From: Corynebacterium renale | GTDB lineage: Bacteria > Actinomycetota > Actinomycetes > Mycobacteriales > Mycobacteriaceae | Direction of reading: 5' to 3' | Length of the DNA stretch: 64,000 bases | Assembly (NCBI RefSeq): GCF_002563965.1 | Contig: NZ_PDJF01000001.1 | Location: 1,674,001 to 1,738,000, forward strand | Part shown: one piece after another, positions 28,610 to 38,416 of the stretch | Layout: the number at the start of each line of letters is the position of its first letter | How positions within the stretch are numbered: position 1 is the first letter of the stretch | Notes under the pieces: model-generated | What the model was told of the DNA's origin: nothing | The model's database searches: none | Seen by the model: only the letters and a program-made list of their open reading frames with translations | Made by a program: the position numbers and the translations under genes

Positions 28610-28694
28610 GTGACCACGCGTCCTCGGATTGAGTGCGGCGACTTCATTTTCTCGGTTGATGTAGACCACCTGCTTCACCCTACCGTTAGCCAGC

Positions 28695-28700
28695 TAAGGT
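28695..28700 (+). promoter_or_regulatory. -10 element of rimP (leaderless)
   Basis: TAAGGT ends 6 nt before the rimP ATG. Confidence 0.5.
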
Positions 28701-28706
28701 AGGGCT

Positions 28707-29291
28707 ATGGCATTCCCACAGAGCGACGAAATTTCCCGAGTCATAGCGCCCATCGTGGAGAGTCACGGGCTCGATATAGAAGGCATTAAACCCGTTCCCG
28801 CAGGTAAGAAATCGCAGATTCGCATCTACCTTGATGCTGATAAACGGCCAGATTTGGATTTCTTGGAAGTAGTTTCCAACGAGATTTCCGATGCCCTCGA
28901 CGCTGCCGAAGAACGCCGCGAATTGAATCTCGGCGCTGGCTACCAGCTTGAGGTCTCCACCCCGGGCATTGACCACCCCCTGACGCAACCGCGTCACTGG
29001 AGGCGCAATATCGGCAGGCTGGTCACGGTTGCGCTTGCAGATTCTCCGGACAAGAAGCCCCACAAGGGTCGTATCGGCCAGCTTGATCAAGGTGAAGAAA
29101 ACGTCATTCTGGTGGGCCAAGAAAAGAAAGAGCCATCGCTGTGGCGTCTGCGATTAGCGGATGTGGGCAACGCAGTGGTAGAAGTGGAATTTGCGCAAGT
29201 TCCTGAAAACCAAAAGGAACTTGCCCACCAGCCGTACGAAGAACTTGCCCCTAACGCATTGCCGTTGGGCGAAGGGCACGACACTCTCTAA
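28707..29291 (+). CDS. rimP: Ribosome maturation factor RimP
   Basis: Assists 30S subunit maturation. The 194-residue protein has the N-terminal alpha/beta domain with RIYLDADKRPDLDFLEVVSN-type sequence and the signature YQLEVSTPGIDHPLT, then the C-terminal SH3-like domain. It has an acidic, Glu-rich tail longer than in E. coli. It starts the rimP-nusA-ylxR-infB-rbfA gene order; nusA follows after 11 bases with its own AAGGAG site. Confidence 0.93.
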   Translation: MAFPQSDEISRVIAPIVESHGLDIEGIKPVPAGKKSQIRIYLDADKRPDLDFLEVVSNEISDALDAAEERRELNLGAGYQLEVSTPGIDHPLTQPRHWRRNIGRLVTVALADSPDKKPHKGRIGQLDQGEENVILVGQEKKEPSLWRLRLADVGNAVVEVEFAQVPENQKELAHQPYEELAPNALPLGEGHDTL

Positions 29292-29302
29292 AAGGAGCAC
29301 AA

Positions 29303-30361
29303 GTGAATATTGACATGACTGCGTTGCAGAGCATTGAGAAAGAGCGGGGCATTTCCGTTCCAGAGCTGCTCAACACAATTGGATCAGCACTGCTTCACGC
29401 GTACAAGGAGCACCGTGAGCTTTCCGACGAGCAACCCACCGGTGCACGCATTGACATTAATCAGACGACTGGTGAAGTCCGTGTCGTTGTCGAAGAACAT
29501 GACGCCGAAGGCGAAGTAATCGGCGAGTATGACGACACCCCTCGGAATTTCGCACGTATCGGAGTCGTGGCGGTACGTGACGCAATCGTTAAGGCCATGC
29601 AGGCAGCTGAAGCAGGCCAGGCATACGACAAGTACCAGGCAACAGAAGGCACCGTCGTCTCCGGCATTGTTCAGCGTGACGCCAGTGCAAATCAGCGCGG
29701 CATCGTTGTGATGGAACTCGGCACTGAAATCGAAGCCCAAGACGGTATTTTGCTCCCTGCGGAGCAGATTCCTGGTGAGCGTCTCAAGCATGGCGATCGC
29801 GTTAAAGCGTACGTTGTGGGCATGCAGCGCACCCCACGCAACCTGCAAATCAACGTGTCCCGGACCCACCCGGAGTTGATCCGCGGTCTGTTCGAACTCG
29901 AAGTTCCAGAAATCGTGGATGGTTCGGTGGAAATCATCAACATTGCTCGTGAAGCAGGCCACCGTTCTAAGGTCGCAGTGGTGCCGCGCGCAAAGGGCTT
30001 GAACGCCAAGGGCGCGTGCATTGGTCCACGCGGCCAGCGTGTACGGGCGATTATGGAGGAACTTAACGGAGAGAAGATCGACATCATCGATTATTCCGAC
30101 GACCCCTCCGTTTATGTGGCTAACGCACTATCCCCGTCCAAGGTGGTCCGTGTCGATATCCTCGATGAGGAGGCTCAGGAAGCACGAGTTGTAGTACCTG
30201 ATTACCAACTCTCTTTGGCCATTGGCAAGGAAGGGCAGAATGCTCGCCTCGCTGCCCGCCTCACGGGTTGGAAGATTGACATTCACTCTGATGCTGAACA
30301 GATGGATGCAGCGGAAAACTACTCTTCCGACGCCCCAGAGGACGACATCGCGGCGCAATAA
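29303..30361 (+). CDS. nusA: Transcription termination/antitermination factor NusA
   Basis: RNA polymerase-associated factor controlling pausing, termination and antitermination. At 352 residues it is the short actinobacterial form without the C-terminal acidic repeats. N-terminal polymerase-binding domain (1-125), S1 domain (EGTVVSGIVQR onward) and two KH domains (KGACIGPRGQRVRAIMEEL and SLAIGKEGQNARLAARLTG) are visible. GTG start with AAAAGGAG upstream. Confidence 0.97.
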   Translation: MNIDMTALQSIEKERGISVPELLNTIGSALLHAYKEHRELSDEQPTGARIDINQTTGEVRVVVEEHDAEGEVIGEYDDTPRNFARIGVVAVRDAIVKAMQAAEAGQAYDKYQATEGTVVSGIVQRDASANQRGIVVMELGTEIEAQDGILLPAEQIPGERLKHGDRVKAYVVGMQRTPRNLQINVSRTHPELIRGLFELEVPEIVDGSVEIINIAREAGHRSKVAVVPRAKGLNAKGACIGPRGQRVRAIMEELNGEKIDIIDYSDDPSVYVANALSPSKVVRVDILDEEAQEARVVVPDYQLSLAIGKEGQNARLAARLTGWKIDIHSDAEQMDAAENYSSDAPEDDIAAQ

Positions 30362-30370
30362 AGTAGGTAG

Positions 30371-30452
30371 GCCACTTCGCCGTGGCGGGGAGTGGCTTTC
30401 GCGGGATATTACCCAACACTTTTATGGGTAATGTCCCGCTAATTCCATTTTT
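30371..30452 (+). terminator. Terminator or attenuator after nusA
   Basis: Two hairpins: GCCACT/AGTGGC (30371-30376 and 30391-30396) and the longer stem 30401-30414 with 30426-30439 (one mismatch-type pair), followed by TAATTCCATTTTTT. It may partly terminate before ylxR and infB. Confidence 0.7.
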
Positions 30453-30505
30453 TCTAGGCATGGCGTAGACTGTTAGGCGGCCTAATGTCAGAAGTATTTT
30501 GAAGA

Positions 30506-30880
30506 ATGCGAAAGTGGTGGAGCAGTTTGCCCCAGGTGATTAACGCACCGAAGAGTGCTCGTACTCTTCCTCAGCGCACCTGTATAGCCACACGTACTAC
30601 CGCTCCAAGGAGTGAACTACTTCGCTTGGTCAGTGAACCAGGGGAAACCGGTCGCATCCTTGCAGATCCCAAGGGCGTCAAGCCTGGGCGGGGAGCGTGG
30701 ATTACTCCAAATCTCGCGACATTGGAGCTCGCTATTCAGCGCAAAGCCATTCAGCGAGCGCTGCGAGTTCACGGCCCACTAGATACAAGTCATGTGCACG
30801 ACTATCTTGCTGCACACTCTCTACACCCCACCACACGTGCCGGTGTAGAAGAAGCACAAGGAAGACAGGATCGGAACTGA
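30506..30880 (+). CDS. ylxR: YlxR family RNA-binding protein (DUF448)
   Basis: A 124-residue protein carrying the YlxR signature PQRTCIATR, LLRLV and GRGAWI, found in nearly all bacteria between nusA and infB. It is thought to bind RNA, and in Bacillus acts as a nucleoid-associated regulator. Several alternative starts are possible between 30506 and 30536 and no strong ribosome-binding site decides. About 130 bases, including a strong hairpin, separate it from infB. Confidence 0.85.
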   Translation: MRKWWSSLPQVINAPKSARTLPQRTCIATRTTAPRSELLRLVSEPGETGRILADPKGVKPGRGAWITPNLATLELAIQRKAIQRALRVHGPLDTSHVHDYLAAHSLHPTTRAGVEEAQGRQDRN

Positions 30881-30903
30881 CATGAATAACCAGGAAAACG
30901 ATC

Positions 30904-30989
30904 GTTGATGAGCAAATGATGAGTCATCAACAATGAACGTCACCAACACTGTCTAGGGGCCTCTGGACACTTTTATCCGAGGCCTCTAG
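30904..30989 (+). promoter_or_regulatory. Double-hairpin leader of infB
   Basis: First stem GTTGATGA / TCATCAAC (30904-30911 and 30924-30931). The second runs from 30953 to 30989: 11 bp with one G-U pair, extended by GGA/TCC around an eight-base loop. No T run follows, and the infB ribosome-binding site begins about ten bases later, so a leader or processing element is more likely than a terminator. Confidence 0.5.
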
Positions 30990-31009
30990 CACGAACTAAG
31001 AGGAGAAAA

Positions 31010-33808
31010 GTGTCCGGAAAGCTACGAGTCCACGAGCTTGCCAAGCAGCTCGGCGTGACAAGCAAACAGCTTTTAGCAAAGCTTGAAGAACAAGGCGAGT
31101 TTGTTAAAACGGCATCGTCAACCATCGAGCCTCCAGTAATCCGCAAGATGCGGGCACTGTATGAGGAAGAGCATGGCCCGGTAGAAGAAAAGCCGGTTGA
31201 CAAGCCTGCAGAGAAAAAGAACCCAGCGGAAAAGTCGCAGGCTAAGCCTTCGGCTCCAAAACCAGCTGCAAAGGCCGCGCCGAAGCCCGGTGCGCCGAAG
31301 CCAGGCGCAGCTAAACCTGCCGCTAAGTCAACTGCGCCGAAACCAGGCGCAGCTAAACCAGGTGCCCCCAAGCCCACCGCTAAGACGGAGAAGGCTGCAC
31401 CTAAGCCTGCAGCCAAAAAGCCTGCAGCGGGAGCCACCAGCGAAGCCAAGCCGGCACCCAAACCAGGAGCAGGACGTCCAACGCCGAAGTCGATGCCGAA
31501 GCCAGGCCCGAAGCCAGGCGGTCGTGCACCGAAGGTTGCTAACAACCCATTTTCGTCCGGTAGCTCCGAGCGACCTGCTCCTCGTCCTGGCGGCTCCCGC
31601 GGAGAAGGGCGCTCTGCAATGCCACGGCCGGGTGGAACACGCGGCAACCAGCAACGCTCCGGTGCGCAGCGCCAGGGCGGCCAGGGTAGTTCTTCGCAGA
31701 GCTCCCAGGGAGGTCGTCGTCCGTCACCCGCAATGATGCCTTCGCATCCGAGCCCAGGACAGATGCCGGCAAAGGCAGCCTCCGCAGGGCGTGGTGGCCG
31801 TCGCGGTGGCGGTCAGGGCGGTCGCTCTGGTGGTCCAGGCGCAGGCGGCGGATTCCGTGGAGGCCGTGGAGGCCGTCGCGGTGGTACCGCCGGTGCATTC
31901 GGCCGTCCAGGAGGCGCGCCACGGCGTGGACGTAAGTCGAAACGTCAGAAGCGTAACGAATACGAGGCAATGAAGGCGCCAAACGTTATTGGTGGCGTTG
32001 CATTGCCAGATGGCGGCGGCGCAACCTTGCGTCTGCGTCGCGGTGCATCGCTGTCTGACTTTGCTGAAAAGATCGGCACCGACGCATCGTCGCTGGTACA
32101 GGCGTTGTTTAACCTTGGTGAGATGGTCACTGCAACTGCTTCGGTTTCTGAAGAAACCCTGCAGTTGCTCGGCGCTGAAATGAATTATGTGGTCCAGGTT
32201 GTCTCTCCTGAGGACGAGGACCGCGAGCTCCTCGAATCCTTCGACCTGCAGTTCGGTGAGGACGAAGGTGGGGAGGAAGACCTTGCCAAGCGTCCACCAG
32301 TCGTGACCGTGATGGGTCACGTCGACCACGGTAAGACGCGCCTGCTGGATACTATCCGCAATGCAAACGTTGGCCGTCGCGAGCACGGAGGTATCACCCA
32401 GGGCATCGGCGCATACCAGGTGGACGTTGAAGTCGATGGTCGCGATCGCACAATCACGTTCCTGGATACCCCAGGTCACGAGGCCTTCACCGCAATGCGT
32501 GCCCGTGGCGCGAAGTCTACGGATATCGCAATTTTGATTGTCGCTGCCGACGATGGCGTGATGCCACAGACCGTCGAAGCTATTAACCACGCTAAGGCTG
32601 CCGACGTCCCAATCGTGGTGGCGGTCAACAAGATCGATAAGCCAGATGCCTCTCCGGAGAAGATTCGTGGCCAGCTCACCGAATACGGGCTGGTTCCAGA
32701 AGAATATGGTGGCGACACCATGTTCGTGGACATCTCCGCAAAGCAGGGCACCAACATTGATCAGCTGCTTGAGGCCGTCTGCCTGACCGCCGATGCAGCT
32801 CTGGATCTGCGCGCTAACCCTGACATGGATGCGCAGGGCGTTTCCATTGAAGCTCACTTGGACCGCGGTCGTGGTCCGGTCGCGTCCATCATCGTTCAGC
32901 GCGGTACGCTGCGCGTCGGCGATTCGATCGTCGTCGGCGATACGTATGGTCGCGTACGTCGCATGGTCGACGAATACGGCAACGATGTCGAAGAAGCAGG
33001 ACCATCCCGCCCGGTCCAGATGCAGGGTCTCAATGGTGTCCCCGGCGCCGGCGATAACCTCTTGGTGGTCGAAGACGACCGTGTGGCACGTCAGATCGCT
33101 AACCAGCGTGACGCACGTCGTCGTTCTGCAGAGGCTGCTCGCGCACGCAAGCGCGTCTCCCTAGAGAACCTGGACGAGGTGCTGAAGGAACAGTCCACCC
33201 TCAACCTCATCCTCAAGGGCGACAACGCTGGTTCTGTCGAAGCCCTGGAAGATGCGTTGCTCAAGATTGAGGTTGACGACGAAGTCCAGGTCAACATCAT
33301 TGACCGCGGCGTCGGTGCTGTGACCCAGACGAACGTCACCCTGGCTGCCGCTTCCGACGCCGTGATTATCGCCTTCAACGTTCGTTCCGAAGGCAAGGCA
33401 ACGGAAGAGGCAAATGCTGAAGGCGTAGATATTCGCTACTACACGGTTATCTACAAGGCAATCGAAGAGGTTGAGGCTGCTCTCAAGGGCATGCTGAAGC
33501 CAATTTACGAAGAGCGTCAAGTGGGTACCGCCGAAATCCGTGCTATCTTCAAGGCCTCCGCAGTCGGCCTTATCGCGGGTTGCATGGTTGAAACCGGCAA
33601 GGTGCGCCGCAATGCTAAGGCCCGCCTCATCCGTGATGGCAACGTCGTGACTGAGGACGCAACAATTACCTCGCTGCGTCGTGAGAAGGACGACGTCACC
33701 GAGGTCAACCATGGCTATGAATGCGGTATGGTCCTCTCGTACCCAGACATCCAGGTTGACGACAAGATCGAGGTCTACGAGATGGTAGAGGTTCCGCGCG
33801 ACAAGTAA
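31010..33808 (+). CDS. infB: Translation initiation factor IF-2
   Basis: GTPase that delivers fMet-tRNA to the 30S subunit. The 932 residues start with the IF2-N domain ([20 protein letters not shown]). Then comes a long low-complexity linker (about 60-330) first of Ala-Lys-Pro repeats, then Gly-Arg, a second IF2-N module, and the G domain with GHVDHGKT (436-443), DTPGHEAF and NKIDKPDA. The C-terminal domains II-IV follow. GTG start with AGAGGAG upstream. Confidence 0.97.
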   Translation: MSGKLRVHELAKQLGVTSKQLLAKLEEQGEFVKTASSTIEPPVIRKMRALYEEEHGPVEEKPVDKPAEKKNPAEKSQAKPSAPKPAAKAAPKPGAPKPGAAKPAAKSTAPKPGAAKPGAPKPTAKTEKAAPKPAAKKPAAGATSEAKPAPKPGAGRPTPKSMPKPGPKPGGRAPKVANNPFSSGSSERPAPRPGGSRGEGRSAMPRPGGTRGNQQRSGAQRQGGQGSSSQSSQGGRRPSPAMMPSHPSPGQMPAKAASAGRGGRRGGGQGGRSGGPGAGGGFRGGRGGRRGGTAGAFGRPGGAPRRGRKSKRQKRNEYEAMKAPNVIGGVALPDGGGATLRLRRGASLSDFAEKIGTDASSLVQALFNLGEMVTATASVSEETLQLLGAEMNYVVQVVSPEDEDRELLESFDLQFGEDEGGEEDLAKRPPVVTVMGHVDHGKTRLLDTIRNANVGRREHGGITQGIGAYQVDVEVDGRDRTITFLDTPGHEAFTAMRARGAKSTDIAILIVAADDGVMPQTVEAINHAKAADVPIVVAVNKIDKPDASPEKIRGQLTEYGLVPEEYGGDTMFVDISAKQGTNIDQLLEAVCLTADAALDLRANPDMDAQGVSIEAHLDRGRGPVASIIVQRGTLRVGDSIVVGDTYGRVRRMVDEYGNDVEEAGPSRPVQMQGLNGVPGAGDNLLVVEDDRVARQIANQRDARRRSAEAARARKRVSLENLDEVLKEQSTLNLILKGDNAGSVEALEDALLKIEVDDEVQVNIIDRGVGAVTQTNVTLAAASDAVIIAFNVRSEGKATEEANAEGVDIRYYTVIYKAIEEVEAALKGMLKPIYEERQVGTAEIRAIFKASAVGLIAGCMVETGKVRRNAKARLIRDGNVVTEDATITSLRREKDDVTEVNHGYECGMVLSYPDIQVDDKIEVYEMVEVPRDK

Positions 33809-33848
33809 ACCACGTTGGTCGTGCAAACACCTTGATTTATTGAGGTTC

Positions 33849-33884
33849 AAAGCCCAGGTCCGGTTGTTATCGGGCCTGGGCTTT
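33849..33884 (+). terminator. Terminator after infB
   Basis: 10-bp stem AAAGCCCAGG / CCTGGGCTTT (33849-33858 and 33875-33884), with further pairing inside the loop. Confidence 0.75.
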
Positions 33885-33930
33885 GCCTGTGATTGACAGT
33901 TCGTGGTCGCCGGTCTCTCAGGCTCTCAGG

Positions 33931-33936
33931 TATACT
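33931..33936 (+). promoter_or_regulatory. -10 element upstream of rbfA
   Basis: TATACT, a near-consensus -10 hexamer, lies about 95 bases before rbfA. Transcription from it would give a structured leader, unlike the many leaderless genes here. Confidence 0.5.
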
Positions 33937-33955
33937 GGCCGAGATTCTGAACATA

Positions 33956-34011
33956 GTGTCCCACTGGCCAATCTTTCGGCCGGATTAGTGCCCTTAGGGC
34001 AGCGGCGACAC
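33956..34011 (+). promoter_or_regulatory. Possible three-way-junction leader of rbfA
   Basis: GTGTC (33956-33960) can pair with GACAC (34007-34011), closing two inner hairpins GGCC/GGCC (33966-33969 and 33978-33981) and GCCC-TTA-GGGC (33990-34000). The stems are short, so support is moderate. Confidence 0.35.
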
Positions 34012-34031
34012 CACAATGGAAAAGTAGGTGC

Positions 34032-34472
34032 ATGATGGCAGACAACTCGCGTGCGTCACGCATGGCAAAACGTATTCAGCAGATCGTTGCTACCGCTCTC
34101 GAACGTGAAATCCGTGACCCGCGGGTATCGGGAGTAACTATTACTGATACTCGCATGACCGGCGACCTCCATGACGCGACGGTCTTCTACACCGTAATGG
34201 GGGACAGCGTGGGCGCTGAACCTGACTACGAGGCAGCGGCTGCAGGTCTTGAGCGCGTGAAGGGGCAGTTGCGCAAGATCGTTGGCGATGAACTTTCGGT
34301 GCGTTTTACGCCGACTCTGAGTTTTGAAATCGATACGGTGCCAGAGGCATCGGCAAGCCTCGAAGCAGTTCTTCAACGCGCCCGTGAGCGTGACGCCCAG
34401 TTAGCGGAGCAAAAGAAAAACGCTACCCCTGCTGGTGACGCAAATCCATACAAGATTGACGAAGATGAATAA
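34032..34472 (+). CDS. rbfA: 30S ribosome-binding factor A
   Basis: Cold-responsive 30S maturation factor with a KH-like fold. The 146 residues show [20 protein letters not shown], a conserved DPRV block and the [15 protein letters not shown] segment. ATG 34032 or 34035 may be used. The C-terminal 20 residues are polar and charged. nrnA follows after 18 bases, probably in the same transcript. Confidence 0.94.
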   Translation: MMADNSRASRMAKRIQQIVATALEREIRDPRVSGVTITDTRMTGDLHDATVFYTVMGDSVGAEPDYEAAAAGLERVKGQLRKIVGDELSVRFTPTLSFEIDTVPEASASLEAVLQRARERDAQLAEQKKNATPAGDANPYKIDEDE

Positions 34473-34490
34473 CGCCGTGGAGATTGCGTA

Positions 34491-35492
34491 GTGTCCCGTT
34501 CCATAACCGCGACCCGTGGCGATTTAGAGAGCATCGCACATGCCATTGCCGCCGCATCGACGATTGCAGTCATCGGCCATATTCGTCCTGACGCAGATGC
34601 GATAGGTTCCGTGACTGGTTTGGTGCGTGGTGCACGTTCCTTAGGGAAAAAAGTTACGGGTTACATCGGGCAAGAAAGCCGTTTTAGCGAAAACCTCTAC
34701 ACGATCCCGGGAGCGGACCGAGTAGTTCTAGCTACTCGGTTTGCTGAAGAACCGGATCTAGTGGTCACGGTGGACTGTGGGGACCTTCCCCGCACGGGCC
34801 GACTAGCGCCGTACATACACGAAAATCGGGATAAGGTTGCGGTGATTGACCATCATGACACCAATCCAGGTTTTGGCAGGTGGAACTATATTTCTCCGGA
34901 GTCAGAATCTACTTCGGTCATCGTAACGGAGCTCCTGGATATTCTTGGTGTCGAGCTCACAAAAGACATCGCCCACAGCCTGTACGCAGGCCTGGTTACT
35001 GATACCAGTAACTTCCGTTGGGGGCGCCCGCAGATGCATCGCCTGGCAGCAAGGTTCCTCGAATTCGGCCTCGATCCGCGCACGATTAGTGGGCAGCTTA
35101 TCGACGACGTCTCGGCAACCGACGTCCAGTTAATCGGGAACGTTTTGAAGACCATTGATGTTCTCCAAGTCGACCGCATGAGCCTAGCAGTATTGACTGT
35201 GCCCCATGAGCTGACGATCGGGCGCTCTAAGACGGCTGTGGAGAAAGTCGTCGATTACGCAAACTCTATCCGGGGCGCTGACGTCGGTGTGGTGTTGAAA
35301 GGAATCGCTGCGGACCGGTGGTCGGTGTCTTTTAGAAGCGCCACCTACAATGTTTCTGCCCTTGCAGCTCTTCTCGGTGGCGGGGGTCATGCTAAGGCTG
35401 CCGCAGCTGTTCGTGAGGGACAGGCTACGGCTGTCCTCGAAGATATTGTTTCCGCTGTCCATGCGTGGCAAGAAAGTAATCAAGCAATCTAG
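34491..35492 (+). CDS. nrnA: DHH/DHHA1 phosphoesterase (NrnA-like)
   Basis: A 333-residue DHH-superfamily phosphoesterase, the group that degrades nano-RNAs, pAp and in mycobacteria cyclic di-AMP. DHH motifs are visible as GHIRPDADAIGS, VTVDCGDLPRTG and VIDHHDTNPGFG, and the C-terminal DHHA1 domain carries GGGGHAKAAA. GTG start. Its stop overlaps the start of the MATE gene by one base, implying coupled translation. The conserved rbfA-nrnA-dinF order supports the assignment; the substrate in this organism is not shown by sequence. Confidence 0.9.
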   Translation: MSRSITATRGDLESIAHAIAAASTIAVIGHIRPDADAIGSVTGLVRGARSLGKKVTGYIGQESRFSENLYTIPGADRVVLATRFAEEPDLVVTVDCGDLPRTGRLAPYIHENRDKVAVIDHHDTNPGFGRWNYISPESESTSVIVTELLDILGVELTKDIAHSLYAGLVTDTSNFRWGRPQMHRLAARFLEFGLDPRTISGQLIDDVSATDVQLIGNVLKTIDVLQVDRMSLAVLTVPHELTIGRSKTAVEKVVDYANSIRGADVGVVLKGIAADRWSVSFRSATYNVSALAALLGGGGHAKAAAAVREGQATAVLEDIVSAVHAWQESNQAI

Positions 35493-36826
35493 TGTCGGAC
35501 AACGTAGTAAATCCCCAATCATCCTCGCGCGATAAAAATGAGCACTCGCAGGTCACTCCGAAGAAAATCTTTTCACTCGCAGTGCCTGCGTTAGGCGTTT
35601 TGGCGGCCACACCACTCTACTTGTTATACGACACTGCAGTCGTTGGCCGTTTAGGAAGTTTTGAACTTGCGGCTTTGTCTGCGGGGACTACCATTCAGTC
35701 CACTGTCACCACCCAGTTGACATTCTTGTCGTATGGGACGACTGCCCGTTCGTCACGATTGTTCGGCCAAGGCAAGATAAAGGAGGCTGTCGCTGAAGGT
35801 GTACAGGCGACGTGGGTAGCCGTTGGTGTTGGGCTTACGCTGCTGGCGATCATGCTTTTCGGTGCACCGAGGTTCGCACTCTGGCTCACTGGTAATGAGG
35901 AAGTTGCAGCTGAAGCTTCTTCGTGGATGCGCGTATCTGCCTTCGCTATTCCGCTGACGCTTATGATTATGGCGGGCAATGGCTGGATGCGCGGTATACA
36001 AAACACGCGCGCTCCGTTGATTTTTACGCTGTGCGGAATGCTTCCGATGATTGTGCTCGTTCCATTGCTTGTCAATCACTTTGGTTTCGTCGGTTCGGCA
36101 TATGCGAACGTCATCGGGATGGGCATCATTTGTGTGGGATTCCTCGGCGCCCTTCTGCGTAGGCATGAGGGGAGTTGGGCTCCGAAAGGTAAAGTCATCT
36201 GGTCACAGCTGATTATGGGACGTGACCTCATCGTGCGTTCTTTATCCTTCCAAATCGCTTTCCTGTCGGCAGCGGCGGTGGCTGCGCGTTTTGGTACAGC
36301 GTCTTTGGCTGCCCACCAAATCATGATCCAAGTGTGGAACTTCATTACCTTGGTGCTGGATTCGTTGGCGATTGCAGCGCAGACTTTGACTGGTGCAGCT
36401 CTTGGTGGTGGCACTGTGGCTCTAGCTCGTGCGGTGGGGAAGAAGGTTGTTCAGTATTCGCTGGGCTTTGCAGCTATTCTTGGCGCCCTGTTCGCATTGG
36501 GAAATTCCACGCTACCTCGGCTTTTCACTCCTGATGAATCAGTCCTGGAAGCGATTCACGGGCCGTGGTGGTTGATGATCGCGATGATCATTATGGGGGG
36601 TGTCGTGTTTGCGCTCGACGGGGTGCTCTTGGGTGCCTCTGACGCCGCGTTTTTACGCACCATTTCCATCGGAGCCGTCATATTCGGTTTCTTGCCGGGT
36701 GTGTGGATTTCGTATCTTGTTGACGGCGGCCTCGTGGGCGTGTGGTGCGGTTTGGTGGCGTTTATCGCTCTGCGGTTAGGAGCAGTTATCTGGCGTTTCC
36801 GGTCCATGCGGTGGGCTAGGGTATAA
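35492..36826 (+). CDS. dinF: MATE family multidrug exporter (DinF-like)
   Basis: A 444-residue, 12-helix membrane protein of the MATE family, likely exporting cationic compounds in exchange for H+ or Na+. The first helices carry the family pattern LAVPALGVLAATPLYLLYDTAVVGRLG. The GTG start overlaps the nrnA stop codon. Substrate specificity cannot be read from the sequence. Confidence 0.9.
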   Translation: MSDNVVNPQSSSRDKNEHSQVTPKKIFSLAVPALGVLAATPLYLLYDTAVVGRLGSFELAALSAGTTIQSTVTTQLTFLSYGTTARSSRLFGQGKIKEAVAEGVQATWVAVGVGLTLLAIMLFGAPRFALWLTGNEEVAAEASSWMRVSAFAIPLTLMIMAGNGWMRGIQNTRAPLIFTLCGMLPMIVLVPLLVNHFGFVGSAYANVIGMGIICVGFLGALLRRHEGSWAPKGKVIWSQLIMGRDLIVRSLSFQIAFLSAAAVAARFGTASLAAHQIMIQVWNFITLVLDSLAIAAQTLTGAALGGGTVALARAVGKKVVQYSLGFAAILGALFALGNSTLPRLFTPDESVLEAIHGPWWLMIAMIIMGGVVFALDGVLLGASDAAFLRTISIGAVIFGFLPGVWISYLVDGGLVGVWCGLVAFIALRLGAVIWRFRSMRWARV

Positions 36827-36869
36827 CACAGATGTAGTCCCGGTTTAATGGAAAATCGAAGGAGGGCGT

Positions 36870-37688
36870 GTGGCAGCAACCTTGTGGGCTGTGTCGGATG
36901 TGCACGCCGCTGCACAGCCGAACTGGGAGCGGGTTAAAAATTTACGTCCTGAGAACCCGGAGGACTGGTTAATCGTCGCGGGTGATGTTGCCGAGCGCAC
37001 CGATGTGGTCTTGAAGGTGTTGGGGAGGTTGGCTCGTCGTTACGCGCAAGTTATTTGGGTGCCTGGAAATCACGAGTTGTTTTCGCGCAGCAGCGACGAG
37101 CGTAAGGGGCGCGATAAGTATTATGAGCTTGTCGACGGCTGCCGTCAGCTGGGTGTCATAACTCCTGAAGACCCATACCCAGTGTTCGGAGATACGACGA
37201 TTGTCCCCCTTTTTACGTTGTACGACTATAGTTTTCGCGTCGCGGGTCTCACGGTTGAAGAGGCGGTCGCGCAAGCACGGGCGAAGCACGTGGTGATGAA
37301 TGACGAGTTCGCAATTGCACCGTTCGTGGACATTCGCGCATGGTGTTGGGAGCGCCTAACGTATTCCATTCGGCGGTTATCCAAGGTGACGGGGCCGACG
37401 ATATTGGTGAACCATTGGCCACTTGTTCAGGAGCCTACGATGGCGCTGCGTTTTTCCGAACTCGCATTGTGGTGCGGTACGCGGCATACGCGAACCTGGC
37501 CGGTGCGGTACCGGGCGCGGGCAGTTATCTACGGGCACTTGCACATGCCACGTACGATTGAGGTTGACGGGGTCGAACACATCGAGGTTTCCCTGGGGTA
37601 TCCGCGTGAGTGGCGCCGGCGGGAAGTAGAGCCAGCCCGACAAGCGCAACCGTGGCCATATCCCGTTATGCGGCTAGGAGAGGATTGA
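36870..37688 (+). CDS. Calcineurin-like metallophosphoesterase
   Basis: A 272-residue cytoplasmic protein with the metallophosphoesterase motifs SDVHAA, AGDVAERTD, PGNHELF, NHWP and YGHLHMPR. GGAGG precedes the GTG start. It ends one base before the pptT ATG, so the two are surely cotranscribed; such phosphoesterase-PptT pairs recur in mycolata, and in mycobacteria the partner (PptH) removes phosphopantetheine from carrier proteins. A matching role here is inference from position. Confidence 0.88.
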   Translation: MAATLWAVSDVHAAAQPNWERVKNLRPENPEDWLIVAGDVAERTDVVLKVLGRLARRYAQVIWVPGNHELFSRSSDERKGRDKYYELVDGCRQLGVITPEDPYPVFGDTTIVPLFTLYDYSFRVAGLTVEEAVAQARAKHVVMNDEFAIAPFVDIRAWCWERLTYSIRRLSKVTGPTILVNHWPLVQEPTMALRFSELALWCGTRHTRTWPVRYRARAVIYGHLHMPRTIEVDGVEHIEVSLGYPREWRRREVEPARQAQPWPYPVMRLGED

Positions 37689-37689
37689 T

Positions 37690-38388
37690 ATGCTACCCAA
37701 GCGCCTTTTCCCCGAGTCCTCCGCGTATTGCTATGTTCGCACCCTCAAAGATGCCAAGCACGATCAGCTCAATCTGGAAAACTATGATGGCCTCCACCCG
37801 TTGGAACGCACTCTCGTTGCGCATTCAGTGGATGCCCGCAAAGCTGAGTTTGGTGACGCACGCTGGTGCGCCCACCAGGCCTTGGCGGAATTAGGATACA
37901 GCGAAGAAACCCCAATCTTGCGTGGTACACGGGGCATGCCGCTGTGGCCGGACGGTTTCGCTGGGTCTATGACGCACACGAATGGACTTCGTGCAGCTGT
38001 GGTCGTGCCTACGAGCCATATCCGGTCGATCGGTTTGGACGCTGAGCCCGACCAGGAACTTCCTGAAGAAATCATAGATATCGTGGCACGCCCTGGCGAA
38101 CAACGTCAGTTCGAGCAATTGCGTCAACATGGGATTGCTCATCCCGACCGGCTCCTCTTCTGCTCAAAAGAGGCTCTCTATAAGGCCTGGTTCCCAATTA
38201 CGGAACGCTGGTTGGATTTCCATCAGGCAGAAATTGATATCCGCGCAGATGGCACGCTTGTTGCTTATTTGTTGGTGCGCCCGACACCGGTGCCATTGGT
38301 CGTCGGAAGGTGGGCAAGCGTGGAAGGCTATCTGATCGTGACTGCAACCATCGAGCGGGTATCTTCCTACCGGTATCTCAACGTATAG
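37690..38388 (+). CDS. pptT: 4'-phosphopantetheinyl transferase (PptT/EntD type)
   Basis: Transfers phosphopantetheine from CoA to carrier domains, including those of type I fatty acid synthase and Pks13 needed for mycolic acids. The 232 residues show RGTRGMPLWP, the metal-binding SIGLDAEPDQ and the FCSKEALYKAWFP motif. It directly follows the phosphoesterase gene and is convergent with truB. Confidence 0.93.
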   Translation: MLPKRLFPESSAYCYVRTLKDAKHDQLNLENYDGLHPLERTLVAHSVDARKAEFGDARWCAHQALAELGYSEETPILRGTRGMPLWPDGFAGSMTHTNGLRAAVVVPTSHIRSIGLDAEPDQELPEEIIDIVARPGEQRQFEQLRQHGIAHPDRLLFCSKEALYKAWFPITERWLDFHQAEIDIRADGTLVAYLLVRPTPVPLVVGRWASVEGYLIVTATIERVSSYRYLNV

Positions 38389-38416
38389 CGCTGAGCGCCG
38401 AACGTGAAAGCCCTTA

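Noticed and set aside
31724..32857. 377-codon minus-strand frame opposite infB
   Set aside because: Overlaps the conserved IF-2 core and shows no family feature or ribosome-binding site.
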